Shown here: positions 14,469 through 23,563 of the stretch, in pieces
Layout: each line of letters begins with the position of its first letter
How positions within the stretch are numbered: position 1 is the stretch's first letter
Assembly: GCA_910588975.1 (NCBI GenBank)
Contig: CAJUSE010000008.1
Coordinates: forward strand, 1 to 64,000
Direction: 5' to 3'
Length of the DNA stretch: 64,000 nucleotides
DNA from: an uncultured Oscillospiraceae bacterium
GTDB taxonomy: Bacteria; Bacillota; Clostridia; Oscillospirales; Oscillospiraceae
Notes under the pieces: model-generated
Seen by the model: only the letters and a program-made list of their open reading frames with translations
The model's database searches: none
What the model was told of the DNA's origin: nothing
Position numbers and translations under genes: made by a program

Positions 14469-16511
14469 TCAGTTGAAAATATCCCCCTCCTGGCTGAAGA
14501 GGCGGCGGACACGAGCCATGAGTTGGGGGTAGGCGGACAGGTCAGGGTCGGTCGCCAGCAGCTCCTGGGCGGCCTGCTGGGCCTCCTTCAGCACCCGGGT
14601 GTCCCCGGCCAGGTCGGCCGAGCGCAGGGTGGGCAGGCCGTGCTGACGCTGGCCGAAGAAGTCACCGGGGCCCCGGAGCTCCAGATCCTTCTCGGCGATC
14701 TTGAAGCCGTCGGTGGTCTGGCAGAAGTATTTCAGCCGCTCCCGGGTCTCGGGGGCGTCATTATCGCTGAGGAGGATACAGTAGCTCTGCCACTGTCCCC
14801 GGCCCACCCGGCCCCGGAGCTGGTGGAGCTGGCTCAGGCCGAAGCGGTCGGCGTTTTCAATGACCATGAGGCTGGCGTTGGGCACGTCCACCCCCACCTC
14901 CACCACAGTGGTGGAGACCAGCACATCTACCTCACCCGCCGCAAAGGCGGCCATGACCTGGTCCTTGTCGGCGCTTTTCAGCTTGCCGTGGACAAAGGCC
15001 ACCCGCAGGTCGGGGAAGGTCTTTTGGGCCAGTTCCCTGGCAAATGCGGTGACCGCCTTCAGCTCGCTGCCCTCCCCCTCCTCCACGGCGGGACAAATGA
15101 CGTAGACCTGATGGTCCTCGGCCACCTGCTTGCGGACAAAATTGTTCATCCGCTCCCGTTTGTTCTCGTGGATGAGGTAGGTCTCGATGGGGGTGCGGCC
15201 CGGGGGCAGCTCGTCAATAATGGTCACGTCCAGATCCCCGTAGATAAGCAGGGCCAGGGTCCGGGGAATGGGGGTGGCCGACATGACCAGCACATGGGGG
15301 GGCTTTTCCGCCTTAGAGGTGAGGGCCGAGCGCTGGCCCACCCCGAAGCGGTGCTGCTCGTCGGTGATGACAAGGCCCAAATTGGCCCACTCCACCCCCG
15401 CCGACAGCAGGGCGTGGGTACCTACCATCAGATCCACTTCTCCCGAGGCCAGGGCGGCGTGGGCGGCCCGCTTCTGGGCCGCCTTCAGGCTGCCGGTGAG
15501 CAGCCCCACCCGAATCCCCGCCGGGGCGAGGAGCTTGGTGAGGGTCTCGTAGTGCTGTCGGGCCAAAATCTCGGTGGGGGCCATCATGGCCGTCTGGAAC
15601 CCGCCCCTGTGGGCCAGCCAGGCGGCGTAGGCGGCCACCGCCGTCTTACCCGAGCCCACATCTCCCTGGATGAGCCGGTTCATGGGCCGCTCCCCAGTGA
15701 GGTCGGCGGCAAGCTCCTCCATGGCCCGGCGCTGGGCATTGGTGGGGGCAAAGGGCAGCAGGGCCAAAAACTCCCCCATATCCGCCCGGGGGAAGGGCTG
15801 GCCGGCCACATCCCCCCGTCGGGAGCGGAGGAAGGCCATGCCGCAGGAGAGGGTGAACAGCTCTTCAAAAACCACCCGCCGCCGGGCCAGGGCCAGGGCC
15901 TCCTCGTCACCGGGAAAGTGGACGTGGCAGCGGGAATATTCGGCGGTGCAGAGGCTGTGTTCCTGCCGCACCTGGGGGGGCAGGTAGTCCTCCACCAGGG
16001 CGGCGCACTCCTCCACCGCCCGGAGGGCAAGGCCGGCAAGCAGGTTGTTGCTCACCCCGGCAGTGAGGGGGTAGACGGGCATGATGCGCCCGGTGAACCG
16101 GGGCTTATCTGCACGCTCAAAGGCGGGGTTTGTCATTTGGCGCTTGGAGCCAAAGCGCTCCACCTTGCCGTAGAAGATGTACTCCTGCCCCACCGTCAAC
16201 GCCTGGCGGACGTAGTCCTGGTTGAAAAAGGTGACCTCTGCCGTACCGAAGTCACCGGCGATGCGGCACTTGCTGATGGAGAGCCCCTTCCGGATGCGGG
16301 CGGTGGTGGCAGGAGCCGCCACCAGGGCGGAGATGCAGACGGGAATCCCCTCGGGGGCCTCGCTGATGTCATAGATCTGCCGCCGGTCCTCGTAGTCCCG
16401 GGGGAAGTACTCCAGCAAATCGCCGGCGGTGTTCAGCCCCAGCTTGGCAAGAGCCTTGGCCCGGGCCGGGCCGACGCCGGGAAACTCCACCAGTGGTGTA
16501 TGCAGATCCAT
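14469..16511 (-). CDS. recG: ATP-dependent DNA helicase RecG
   Basis: A 680-residue superfamily 2 helicase that remodels stalled replication forks and branched DNA. The N-terminal wedge (OB-fold) region spans roughly residues 50-230. Motor motifs follow: Walker A GDVGSGKT, box II as TDEQHRFGVGQR, the SATPIPRTLAL motif, and the C-terminal QLRGRVGRG motif VI. The length fits RecG exactly. GGGGAG lies before the ATG at 16511. It stands alone, divergent from pncB. Confidence 0.96.
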   Translation of the reverse strand: MDLHTPLVEFPGVGPARAKALAKLGLNTAGDLLEYFPRDYEDRRQIYDISEAPEGIPVCISALVAAPATTARIRKGLSISKCRIAGDFGTAEVTFFNQDYVRQALTVGQEYIFYGKVERFGSKRQMTNPAFERADKPRFTGRIMPVYPLTAGVSNNLLAGLALRAVEECAALVEDYLPPQVRQEHSLCTAEYSRCHVHFPGDEEALALARRRVVFEELFTLSCGMAFLRSRRGDVAGQPFPRADMGEFLALLPFAPTNAQRRAMEELAADLTGERPMNRLIQGDVGSGKTAVAAYAAWLAHRGGFQTAMMAPTEILARQHYETLTKLLAPAGIRVGLLTGSLKAAQKRAAHAALASGEVDLMVGTHALLSAGVEWANLGLVITDEQHRFGVGQRSALTSKAEKPPHVLVMSATPIPRTLALLIYGDLDVTIIDELPPGRTPIETYLIHENKRERMNNFVRKQVAEDHQVYVICPAVEEGEGSELKAVTAFARELAQKTFPDLRVAFVHGKLKSADKDQVMAAFAAGEVDVLVSTTVVEVGVDVPNASLMVIENADRFGLSQLHQLRGRVGRGQWQSYCILLSDNDAPETRERLKYFCQTTDGFKIAEKDLELRGPGDFFGQRQHGLPTLRSADLAGDTRVLKEAQQAAQELLATDPDLSAYPQLMARVRRLFSQEGDIFN

Positions 16512-16653
16512 ATCCTCTCCCCCTCTCCTGAAATCTTTTTCTGGAATTATGATAGCACAAGGCCCGCAGGGCCGCCGTGACTGTGATCATTTCAATCAAA
16601 TAGCCGCTTGGGGCTATTTTAACATATTTTTCCCCCGGTGGCAATGCGACCAG

Positions 16654-16682
16654 TTGCCTTTCTCCTCTGCAAGGGGTATAAT
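16654..16682 (+). promoter_or_regulatory. pncB promoter
   Basis: TTGCCT (16654-16659), 17 bp, TATAAT (16677-16682), followed by ACCCTT. The same TATAATACCCTT string occurs at three other places in the window. Confidence 0.7.
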
Positions 16683-16769
16683 ACCCTTACGATAAGCTGT
16701 ACCCCGGCACACCGCAGCTCGCCCCCGGCCTGCGGCCTGTCCGGGCAATCCATCGAGGGAGGTTTTTCC

Positions 16770-18218
16770 ATGAAACAGCACCTCAATTACACCATGCTCT
16801 GCGATTTCTACGAGCTCACCATGGCCAACGGCTATTTCCAGACGGGCATGGGGGAGCAGATCTGCTACTTCGACATCTTCTTCCGTAACGTCCCCGACGG
16901 CGGCGGCTTCGCCATTGCCGCCGGGCTGGAGCAAGTCATCCAGTACATCCAAAACCTGCGCTTTGACGAGGAGGACATTTCCTACCTCCGGGGCAAGGGG
17001 GGCTTCAGCGAGGAGTTTTTGGACTACCTGCGCCACTTCAAGTTCACCGGCGACATCTGGGCCGTCCCTGAGGGCACCCCCATCTTCCCCCGGGAGCCCA
17101 TTCTCACCGTCCGGGCCAACGCCATCCAGGCCCAGTTTGTGGAGACCTTCCTCCTGCTCACCCTGAACCACCAGAGTCTCATCGCCACCAAGTCCAACCG
17201 CATCGTCCGGGCCGCCGAAGGCCGGCCGGTGGCTGAGTTTGGCTCCCGCCGGGCTCAGGGGGCGGACGGCGCTCTGCTGGGGGCCCGGGCCAGCTACATC
17301 GCCGGCTGCGCCGCCACCGCCTGCACCATGGCCGACCAGCGGTACGGCTCCCCCGCCACCGGCACCATGGCCCACTCCTGGGTGCAGATGTTCCCCGACG
17401 AGTACACCGCCTTCAAGACCTACTGCCAGCTCTACCCCCACAACGCCACCCTGCTGGTGGACACCTACAATGTGCTCAAATCCGGCGTGCCCAACGCCAT
17501 CCGGGCCTTCAAGGAGGTCCTGCTGCCCCAGGGCATCACCACCTGCGGCATCCGGCTGGACAGCGGCGATCTGGCCTACCTGAGCCGGAAGGCCCGGAAG
17601 ATGCTGGACGAGGCCGGGCTTACGGAGTGCAAGATCTTCGCCTCCAACGCCCTGGACGAGTACCTCATCCGGGACCTGCTGCTCCAGGGGGCGGCCATCG
17701 ACGCCTTCGGAGTGGGCGAGCGGCTTATCACCTCCCGGTCTGAGCCCGTCTTTGGCGGGGTCTACAAGCTGGCCGCCATCGAGGACGGTCAGGGCAATAT
17801 CATCCCCAAGATCAAGCTCAGCGAAAACGCCGCCAAGATCACCAACCCCCACTTCAAGAAGGTCTACCGGCTCTACAACAACGCCGACGGCAAGGCCTTT
17901 GCCGACCTTATCACCCTCCACGACGAGGTCATGGACTTCACCCAGCCTTTGGAGCTTTTCGACCCCGAGTGTACCTGGAAGCGGCAGACCTTCACCGACT
18001 ACACCGCCAGGGAGCTGCTCTTGCCCATCTTCCGGGGCGGAGAGCTGGTCTATGAGGTGCCCACCCTCCAGCAGGTCCGGGACTACTGCGCAGAGCAGCT
18101 GGAGCTTCAGTGGGACGAGGTCAAGCGCTTTGAAAACCCCCACAACTACTATGTGGACCTCTCCCAGAAGCTGTGGGAGCTGAAGCAGCATATGCTGACC
18201 GAGCAGGGGCGGGGTTGA
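16770..18218 (+). CDS. pncB: Nicotinate phosphoribosyltransferase
   Basis: A 482-residue enzyme that makes nicotinate mononucleotide from nicotinate and PRPP in the NAD salvage pathway. It has the Firmicutes-type PncB layout: an N-terminal MLCDFYELTMANGYF segment, the substrate/phosphohistidine region around FGSRRAQGADGALLGARA and MAHSWVQMF (H in the middle), and CGIRLDSGDLAYLSRKAR for the ribose-phosphate site. GAGGGAGG lies 7 bp before the ATG. It is a single-gene unit with a strong terminator. Confidence 0.95.
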   Translation: MKQHLNYTMLCDFYELTMANGYFQTGMGEQICYFDIFFRNVPDGGGFAIAAGLEQVIQYIQNLRFDEEDISYLRGKGGFSEEFLDYLRHFKFTGDIWAVPEGTPIFPREPILTVRANAIQAQFVETFLLLTLNHQSLIATKSNRIVRAAEGRPVAEFGSRRAQGADGALLGARASYIAGCAATACTMADQRYGSPATGTMAHSWVQMFPDEYTAFKTYCQLYPHNATLLVDTYNVLKSGVPNAIRAFKEVLLPQGITTCGIRLDSGDLAYLSRKARKMLDEAGLTECKIFASNALDEYLIRDLLLQGAAIDAFGVGERLITSRSEPVFGGVYKLAAIEDGQGNIIPKIKLSENAAKITNPHFKKVYRLYNNADGKAFADLITLHDEVMDFTQPLELFDPECTWKRQTFTDYTARELLLPIFRGGELVYEVPTLQQVRDYCAEQLELQWDEVKRFENPHNYYVDLSQKLWELKQHMLTEQGRG

Positions 18219-18243
18219 GGACCGCCGGTGAAATAAGCACGCC

Positions 18244-18280
18244 GGGCGGCGCCGTATCGGAATACGGCGCCGCCCTTTTG
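18244..18280 (+). terminator. pncB terminator
   Basis: A perfect 14-bp GC-rich stem (18244-18257 with 18262-18275), CGGA loop, then TTTT. Confidence 0.85.
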
Positions 18281-18389
18281 CGCCCCTGGGGCCATTGTCA
18301 GAAAAGGTTCACTTTTTCTTTATGTTCTATAAAAGATTCCTTGAAGGGCTTTTGGTATACTGGGCCTACCTTGAAAAGGAGGCCACGCT

Positions 18390-19157
18390 ATGGAACCGAT
18401 CTTGAATGTACAGGGGCTGCAAAAGGTATATGGGGGCCGGGGCAGCCATACCCAGGCCCTGCGGGGGCTGGATCTGCGAGTGTTTCCCGGCGAGTTTGTG
18501 GGCATCATGGGCCCCTCGGGCAGCGGCAAGACCACCCTTTTGAACTGTATCTCCACCATCGACACCCCTTCCGCCGGGTCCATTCTGGTGGATGGGACCG
18601 AGCTCACCGCCCTCCGGGGCAGGGCCCTGAGCAAGTTCCGCCGGGAGCGGCTGGGGTTCATCTTTCAGGACTGCAACCTGCTGGACACCCTGACGGGGCT
18701 GGAGAATATCGCCCTGGCCCTCACCATCGGCGGGGCCGACCCCCGCTCGGTGGAGGAGCGATCCCGCCAGGCCGCCCGGCTGCTGGGGGTGGAGGAGGTG
18801 CTGGACAAGTTCCCCTACCAGATGTCCGGCGGCCAGCAGCAGCGGGTGGCGGCGGCCCGGGCCATGGTGACCCGGCCCGCCCTCATTCTGGCCGACGAGC
18901 CCACAGGGGCCCTGGACTCCAAGTCCACCGGGCTGCTGCTGAAGCAGCTGGAGGAGCTAAACCGGGAGGAGGGGGCCACCATCCTGCTGGTGACTCACGA
19001 CGCCTTCACCGCCTCCTGGTGCCGGCGCATCCTCTTCCTCCGGGACGGGGCGCTGTACCGGGAGCTTCACCGGGGAGAGATGGACCGCAAGGCCTTCTTC
19101 CGGGAGATCCTCTCGGTGATGAGCGATCTGGGAGGTGACGATAGCGATGTCCTTTAA
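18390..19157 (+). CDS. ABC transporter ATPase, Bce/Vra/MacB type
   Basis: A 255-residue ATPase of the antimicrobial-peptide resistance or macrolide-exporter group. It shows Walker A GPSGSGKTTLL, the signature MSGGQQQRVAAARAM, and Walker B LILADEPTGALDSKST, with the extended ends typical of BceA. AAAGGAGG precedes the ATG. The permease gene overlaps by 11 bp. Such pairs detect and resist bacitracin-like or lantibiotic peptides by freeing lipid II-cycle targets, usually with a two-component system. No such system lies next to it here, so the drug is unknown. Confidence 0.92.
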   Translation: MEPILNVQGLQKVYGGRGSHTQALRGLDLRVFPGEFVGIMGPSGSGKTTLLNCISTIDTPSAGSILVDGTELTALRGRALSKFRRERLGFIFQDCNLLDTLTGLENIALALTIGGADPRSVEERSRQAARLLGVEEVLDKFPYQMSGGQQQRVAAARAMVTRPALILADEPTGALDSKSTGLLLKQLEELNREEGATILLVTHDAFTASWCRRILFLRDGALYRELHRGEMDRKAFFREILSVMSDLGGDDSDVL

Positions 19158-21009
19158 GCTGGCCCTGCGCAACGTGCGGCGGAGCATTCGGGACTACGCC
19201 GTCTACTTTTTGACCCTCACCTTCGGCGTGTGCCTGTTTTATGTGTTCAACTCCCTGGGAGATCAGCAGGTCATACGGTTTTTGGGCACCAACGGAAATG
19301 TGGGTGTGGTGGAGGGCATCTTCATGCTCATGGGGGTCTTTTCCGCCTTTGTAGCCGTGGTGCTGGCCGGGCTCATCCTCTATGCCAACCAGTTCCTTAT
19401 GAAGCGGCGCAAGCGGGAGCTGGGGACCTACGCCCTGCTGGGGATGCCCACAGGACAGGTGGCCCGGCTGCTGGTGGAGGAGACCTTGCTCATCGGCCTG
19501 TGCGCCCTGGTATTTGGCATCGCCCTGGGGATACTGGGCTCCTGGGCCCTGGACAGGCTGACGGTGGCCATGTTCCTGGCCACACCGGGAGAGATCTTCT
19601 CCTTCTCGGTCTCCTGGGCCGCCGCCGGCAAGACCGCCCTCTACTTTGGGGCCATTTTCCTGGTGGTGATGGTCTTTTCCAGCCTGTCCGTCTCCCGGGC
19701 ACGCCTCATTGACCTGATCCGCTCCGGGCGGACCAATGAAGAGGTGGCCCGGCGGCCGCTGTGGCTGTCGGTGGTCCTGTTCCTGCTGGGATGTGTCTCT
19801 TTGGGGACGGCCTACACCCTGCTTCTGACCCGGGGGCTGCTGCGCATCGACACCCTCTGGTTTGTCATGCTGGGGCTGGGGACGTTGGGGACCTTCCTCA
19901 TCTTCCGCTCTCTGTCCGGGTTCCTCCTCCGGCTCACCAAGGGGCACCCGGGGTACTACAAGGGCCTTAATATGTTTGTCCTGCGGCAGTGGAGCGGCAA
20001 GGTCCACACCAACTGCTTCTCCAATACGGTCATCTCCATCCTCCTGCTCCTCGCCATCGGGGTCACCGCCTGCTCGGTGGGCCTCAACGACACCATCTCC
20101 TCTATGGTGGGGGACCAGACCCCCTATGACATGACGGTGCTCAACTACGGCCTGGACGACGGGAGCTATCAGGAGGCCGACATCCCCGCCCTGTTCCGGG
20201 AGATCGGGGTAGATCCGGACACCAGCTTTGCCAGCGTGGAAAGCGTGACGGTGTACTATAATGACCCGGACATCACCGGGATGCCCGCCGCCGGGTACTA
20301 CGCCGCCGTTGGCCGCAGTGACTACGACCGGCTCATGGCGGGGCGGGGGCTGGCCGGGGCGGAGGGACTCACCCTGCCCATCCGCACCCCCAACGCCATT
20401 GTCAATGGCCCCGCCGCCGATGGGATCGTGGTGGTCCCCGATGAGATGCTGGCCCAGCTCCAGCCCCGGCGGCAGATGGTAAATATCAACTACGCCGGGG
20501 ATCCCGTTCAGGTGGACGGGCAGATCCAGGCGGCGCTGGAGCGGGCGGGGACCTTCGGGGGCGAGCTCTCCATCATGCTGAACTGCAAGCTGGACAACTA
20601 TTACGATTTGATGGGAAGCAAAATTTTAGTGCTCTACATGGGCCTTTATCTGGGCCTTGTGTTCCTGCTCACCGCTGCGGCGGTACTGGCCCTCCAGCAG
20701 CTGAGCCAGGCCGCTGACAACGCTCAGCGGTACCAGCTCCTCTCCAAGCTGGGGGCCTCCGAGGCCATGCGCCGGAGCGCTCTCATCCGGCAGGTGGCCC
20801 TGGCCTTTCTGCTGCCCCTGGTGCTGGGGGTCATCCACGCCTTTGTGGGCATGACAGCAGCCAACGAGATCATCCATGCCGTGGGACATGTGGACTCGGT
20901 CCACTCCAGTCTTTTGACGGCGGGACTGCTGCTGACCATCTACGGCGGCTACTTTATAGCCACCTGCCTGGGTGCCTGGCGGGCGGTGAAGGAAGGGGCA
21001 AGCGAATAA
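19147..21009 (+). CDS. ABC transporter permease, Bce-type (FtsX domains)
   Basis: A 620-residue permease partner of the ATPase. It starts MSFKLALRNVRRSIRDYAVYFLTLTFG, the standard BceB opening with TM1. It has about ten membrane segments, and a large hydrophilic loop between roughly residues 310 and 480 is the expected extracellular sensor domain. FtsX domains lie on both sides. A GTG at 19135 is rejected because it overlaps the GGAGG ribosome site; the ATG at 19147 gives a BceB-like N-terminus. It overlaps the ATPase stop by 11 bp, so translation is coupled. Confidence 0.9.
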   Translation: MSFKLALRNVRRSIRDYAVYFLTLTFGVCLFYVFNSLGDQQVIRFLGTNGNVGVVEGIFMLMGVFSAFVAVVLAGLILYANQFLMKRRKRELGTYALLGMPTGQVARLLVEETLLIGLCALVFGIALGILGSWALDRLTVAMFLATPGEIFSFSVSWAAAGKTALYFGAIFLVVMVFSSLSVSRARLIDLIRSGRTNEEVARRPLWLSVVLFLLGCVSLGTAYTLLLTRGLLRIDTLWFVMLGLGTLGTFLIFRSLSGFLLRLTKGHPGYYKGLNMFVLRQWSGKVHTNCFSNTVISILLLLAIGVTACSVGLNDTISSMVGDQTPYDMTVLNYGLDDGSYQEADIPALFREIGVDPDTSFASVESVTVYYNDPDITGMPAAGYYAAVGRSDYDRLMAGRGLAGAEGLTLPIRTPNAIVNGPAADGIVVVPDEMLAQLQPRRQMVNINYAGDPVQVDGQIQAALERAGTFGGELSIMLNCKLDNYYDLMGSKILVLYMGLYLGLVFLLTAAAVLALQQLSQAADNAQRYQLLSKLGASEAMRRSALIRQVALAFLLPLVLGVIHAFVGMTAANEIIHAVGHVDSVHSSLLTAGLLLTIYGGYFIATCLGAWRAVKEGASE

Positions 21010-21015
21010 ATGAAA

Positions 21016-21050
21016 CGGCGTGGTGCATTTGCACCACGCCGCTTTCTTTA
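21016..21050. terminator. Bidirectional terminator
   Basis: An 11-bp stem (21016-21026 with 21031-21041) between convergent genes, with CTTTCTTTATTC on the plus side. Confidence 0.75.
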
Positions 21051-21818
21051 TTCTCCCTCTCTCCCGTCCTCTGCATAGGGCCTTCTTCGATGCTCCACCG
21101 GGCCCCACTCGGGCAGGGGCAGGCGCTGCATGGAGCCAAAAACCCGCTCCTTCAGCCCCGGGTAACGGTGCTCCAAATCGGCGATGAGCTCCTTGACCTC
21201 CTCCCGCTTGGTGTTGCCATCAGCGGGACAGGGGTTTTCCACCACGGGCAGGTTATTCCGCCGGGCCGCCCCCCGGACTATCCCCTCCCCACAGTAGAGC
21301 AGGGGCCGGATCTGGGTGACCCCGGTGCGGGTCAGCTGGGTGACCGGTTGGAAGCAGCTCAGCCGCCCCTCGTAAAAGAGGGAGAGAAAAAAGGTCTCCA
21401 CGGCGTCGTCAAAGTGGTGGCCCAGGGCAATTTTTGTGATGCCCGCCTCCAAAATGGCGTTGTGGAGGGCACCCCGGCGCATTTTGGCACACATGGAGCA
21501 GGGGTTTTTCTCCTTCCGCAGGTCAAAGATGATGTGCATGATCTCGCTGGGGATGATGTGGTAGGGCACGCCGATGCTCTCGCAGTAGGCGGCCACAGGG
21601 GCAAAATCCATCCCCTCTCCCCCGTCCACCGCCCCCATATCCAGGGTGAAGGCCTCCACAGTGAAAGGCTTGGGGTAGTATTCCGAGATCCTGGCCAGGG
21701 CTGCCAAGGTCACCAGGGAGTCCTTGCCCCCGCTGACCCCTACGGCCACCCGGTCCCCGGCCTGGATCATATCGTAATCCTCAATGCATCGGCGGACCAG
21801 AGAGCATATTTTTTCCAT
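21048..21818 (-). CDS. TtcA-like PP-loop tRNA thiolation protein
   Basis: A 256-residue adenine nucleotide alpha-hydrolase of the TtcA/TilS superfamily. The PP-loop is GVSGGKDSLVTL near residues 28-39. A CxxC pair (CSMC) and the GHHFDDAVETF motif follow, then a third cysteine in NPCPADG. TtcA enzymes hold a 4Fe-4S cluster and thiolate cytidine 32 of tRNA; related proteins in Firmicutes have other tRNA targets, so the base modified is uncertain. The ATG at 21818 has GGAGG upstream. It is divergent from rplM. Confidence 0.85.
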   Translation of the reverse strand: MEKICSLVRRCIEDYDMIQAGDRVAVGVSGGKDSLVTLAALARISEYYPKPFTVEAFTLDMGAVDGGEGMDFAPVAAYCESIGVPYHIIPSEIMHIIFDLRKEKNPCSMCAKMRRGALHNAILEAGITKIALGHHFDDAVETFFLSLFYEGRLSCFQPVTQLTRTGVTQIRPLLYCGEGIVRGAARRNNLPVVENPCPADGNTKREEVKELIADLEHRYPGLKERVFGSMQRLPLPEWGPVEHRRRPYAEDGREGE

Positions 21819-21930
21819 GGTGAGCCTCCAAAAAATCAAAAATCGAAAGTGAGTATTCAAGAGCATTTAAGAGAAAATTTGCGATTGAGATAGATTTCGG
21901 CTTTTCAGATAAAAAAACTTCAAAAACTGG

Positions 21931-21959
21931 TTGACACTCCCGGACCACCGTATTATAAT
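21931..21959 (+). promoter_or_regulatory. rplM-rpsI promoter
   Basis: TTGACA (21931-21936), 17-bp spacer, TATAAT (21954-21959), perfect consensus as expected for ribosomal protein genes. Confidence 0.9.
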
Positions 21960-21963
21960 ACAA

Positions 21964-22030
21964 AACGCCCCGCTCGTCCAGAGTTGGGGCGCTTTCCATG
22001 TAAAATCGCTCGATATGAGCATCAAATTGG
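21964..22030 (+). promoter_or_regulatory. Possible L13 leader structure
   Basis: The roughly 75-nt 5' leader of rplM contains a hairpin with CGCCCC/GGGGCG arms. Firmicutes rplM mRNAs often carry an L13-binding autoregulatory leader. Position and size fit, but the consensus was not tested here. Confidence 0.35.
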
Positions 22031-22040
22031 AGGTTTCAGT

Positions 22041-22472
22041 ATGTCCACTTTCATGGCCAACAAGGGCAACATCGTCCGCAAGTGGTATATCCTCGATGCG
22101 GCCGGCAAGCCCCTGGGCAAGACCGCTGTCATCGCCGCTGATCTGCTGCGGGGCAAGCGTAAGCCCGAGTACACTCCCCACGCCGACTGCGGCGACTTCG
22201 TCATCATCCTCAACGCCGAGAAGGCCGTGCTCACCGGCAAGAAGCTGGAGCAGAAGTACTATCGGCACCACACCGGTTGGGTCGGCGGCCTCAAGGAGGT
22301 CCAGTACAAGACCCTGATGCAGAAGGACCCCGAGCTGGCTATGAAGCTGGCCGTCCGGGGCATGATGCCCCGCAACACCATCACCAAGGACTCCCTGAGC
22401 CGGCTGCACATCGTCCGTGGCAGCGAGCACAAGTACGCCGCCCAGAAGCCCGAGCCCTGGACCCAGGACTAA
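22041..22472 (+). CDS. rplM: 50S ribosomal protein L13
   Basis: A 143-residue large-subunit protein that binds 23S rRNA early in assembly. The conserved segments RKWYILDAAGKPLGKTA near the start, YYRHHTGWVGGLKE in the middle and AVRGMMPRNTITKDSLSRLHIV near the end are all present. TTGGAGG precedes the ATG. It is followed by rpsI after 17 bp, the usual bacterial pair. The short N-terminal extension MSTFMANKGNI is common in Clostridia. Confidence 0.98.
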   Translation: MSTFMANKGNIVRKWYILDAAGKPLGKTAVIAADLLRGKRKPEYTPHADCGDFVIILNAEKAVLTGKKLEQKYYRHHTGWVGGLKEVQYKTLMQKDPELAMKLAVRGMMPRNTITKDSLSRLHIVRGSEHKYAAQKPEPWTQD

Positions 22473-22489
22473 GCAGGAGGTAAATGACA

Positions 22490-22894
22490 ATGTATAAGAG
22501 CAAGAAGCCTTATCTCTATGGCACCGGCCGCCGCAAGTCCTCTGTGGCCCGGGTGCACCTGTTCCCCAACGGCACCGGCACCATCACCATCAACGGCCGG
22601 GACATTGATGACTACTTCGGTCTGGAGACCCTGAAGCTCATCGTCCGTCAGCCCCTGGTGGCTACCAACCTGCTGGACAAGGTGGACATCGTCACCACCG
22701 TCTCCGGCGGCGGGGTCACCGGCCAGGCCGGCGCCATCCGTCACGGCATCGCCCGTGCCCTGCTGGAGGTCAACCCCGAGTACCGTCCTGTGCTGAAGCA
22801 GGCCGGCTTCCTCACCCGGGATCCTCGTATGAAGGAGCGGAAGAAGTACGGCCTCAAGGCCGCCCGTCGGGCTCCTCAGTTCTCCAAGCGCTAA
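22490..22894 (+). CDS. rpsI: 30S ribosomal protein S9
   Basis: A 134-residue small-subunit protein whose basic C-terminal tail reaches the P-site tRNA. The GTGRRKSSVARVHL motif, the GGGVTGQAGAIRHGIARAL motif and the KKYGLKAARRAPQFSKR end with its final arginine are all intact. There are two ATGs, at 22484 and 22490; the second is preferred because the GCAGGAGG site then sits at normal distance. It is co-transcribed with rplM and ends in a strong terminator. Confidence 0.98.
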   Translation: MYKSKKPYLYGTGRRKSSVARVHLFPNGTGTITINGRDIDDYFGLETLKLIVRQPLVATNLLDKVDIVTTVSGGGVTGQAGAIRHGIARALLEVNPEYRPVLKQAGFLTRDPRMKERKKYGLKAARRAPQFSKR

Positions 22895-22901
22895 AAGCCC
22901 T

Positions 22902-22942
22902 CAAAAACCTCGAAACCGCAACGGTTTCGAGGTTTTTTCTTT
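22902..22942 (+). terminator. rplM-rpsI terminator
   Basis: An 11-bp perfect stem (22908-22918 with 22922-22932) extended by A:T pairs, ending in TTTTTTCTTTT. The rest of the gap up to 23209 shows several GGGTTA copies (22988-23026) but no gene I can support. Confidence 0.9.
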
Positions 22943-23208
22943 TGACACAGTTTGATCGATTTTTATGGAATTTAGTCCCATTTTTGTGGGTTAAATATGG
23001 GTTAACTTTGAGAAATGGGTTAGCAGATAGGTTGAAACGGCCCTGTTGGGCTGGGGCATTGTCCAGGTGGGTCGTTCCTTTCAAAGCCACGACTTCTCCC
23101 AGTGCTCCAACGGTTTTCTGACCCTGGCCTGTGGAGTGATTATCACCTTTACAAAGGAGATTTTGACCCTTATCACTGGATGACAAAAATTTTCATTTCT
23201 TCCTTCTT

Positions 23209-23237
23209 ATATTGTAACGACATTTGCGTTACAATAT
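23209..23237. promoter_or_regulatory. Operator palindrome of the toxin-antitoxin module
   Basis: A perfect inverted repeat, ATATTGTAAC (23209-23218) and GTTACAATAT (23228-23237) with a 9-bp spacer, 22 bp upstream of the antitoxin start. This is the usual place for autorepression by an antitoxin. TACAAT inside the right arm may be the -10. Confidence 0.75.
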
Positions 23238-23259
23238 GATTGAAGGGAGTGTAATCACT

Positions 23260-23562
23260 ATGGAAAAATCAGCAACCTTGAACCTACGAGTGAACCCGAC
23301 CTTAAAAGAGCGAGCAGAGGATATTCTTCAGCAACTGGGAATTCCCATGTCCACCGCCATCGATATGTTTCTCAACCAAATTATTTTGGTTGGCGGTATT
23401 CCATTCTCTGTTACTCTGCCAAAAGTTCCCGATGCTGTTCATGCAGACAGGATGACAACTGATGAGGTACACGCAAAGCTGAAGAAGGGACTGTCTGATG
23501 TAGAGGCAGGCCGGGTGCAGGATGCTCGGCAAGCGTTTGACGCTTTCCGAGGTGCACTGTGA
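23260..23562 (+). CDS. RelB/DinJ-family antitoxin
   Basis: A 100-residue ribbon-helix-helix antitoxin. The N-terminal METSAT-like start (MEKSATLNLRVNPTLKERAE) and the helix LGIPMSTAIDMFLNQIILVGGIPF are diagnostic of RelB/DinJ. The C-terminal half, which would neutralise the toxin, looks complete. GAAGGGAG lies about 10 bp before the ATG at 23260. It is followed after one base by the toxin frame, which is broken (23564). The antitoxin may persist as a DNA-binding regulator. Confidence 0.9.
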   Translation: MEKSATLNLRVNPTLKERAEDILQQLGIPMSTAIDMFLNQIILVGGIPFSVTLPKVPDAVHADRMTTDEVHAKLKKGLSDVEAGRVQDARQAFDAFRGAL

Positions 23563-23563
23563 T

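Noticed and set aside
14451..16580. A 709-codon frame opposite recG
   Set aside because: Shadow frame; RecG motifs on the minus strand are complete.
22986..23026. GGGTTA repeats as an integrase attachment site
   Set aside because: Copies are short and irregular and there is no integrase or tRNA gene nearby.
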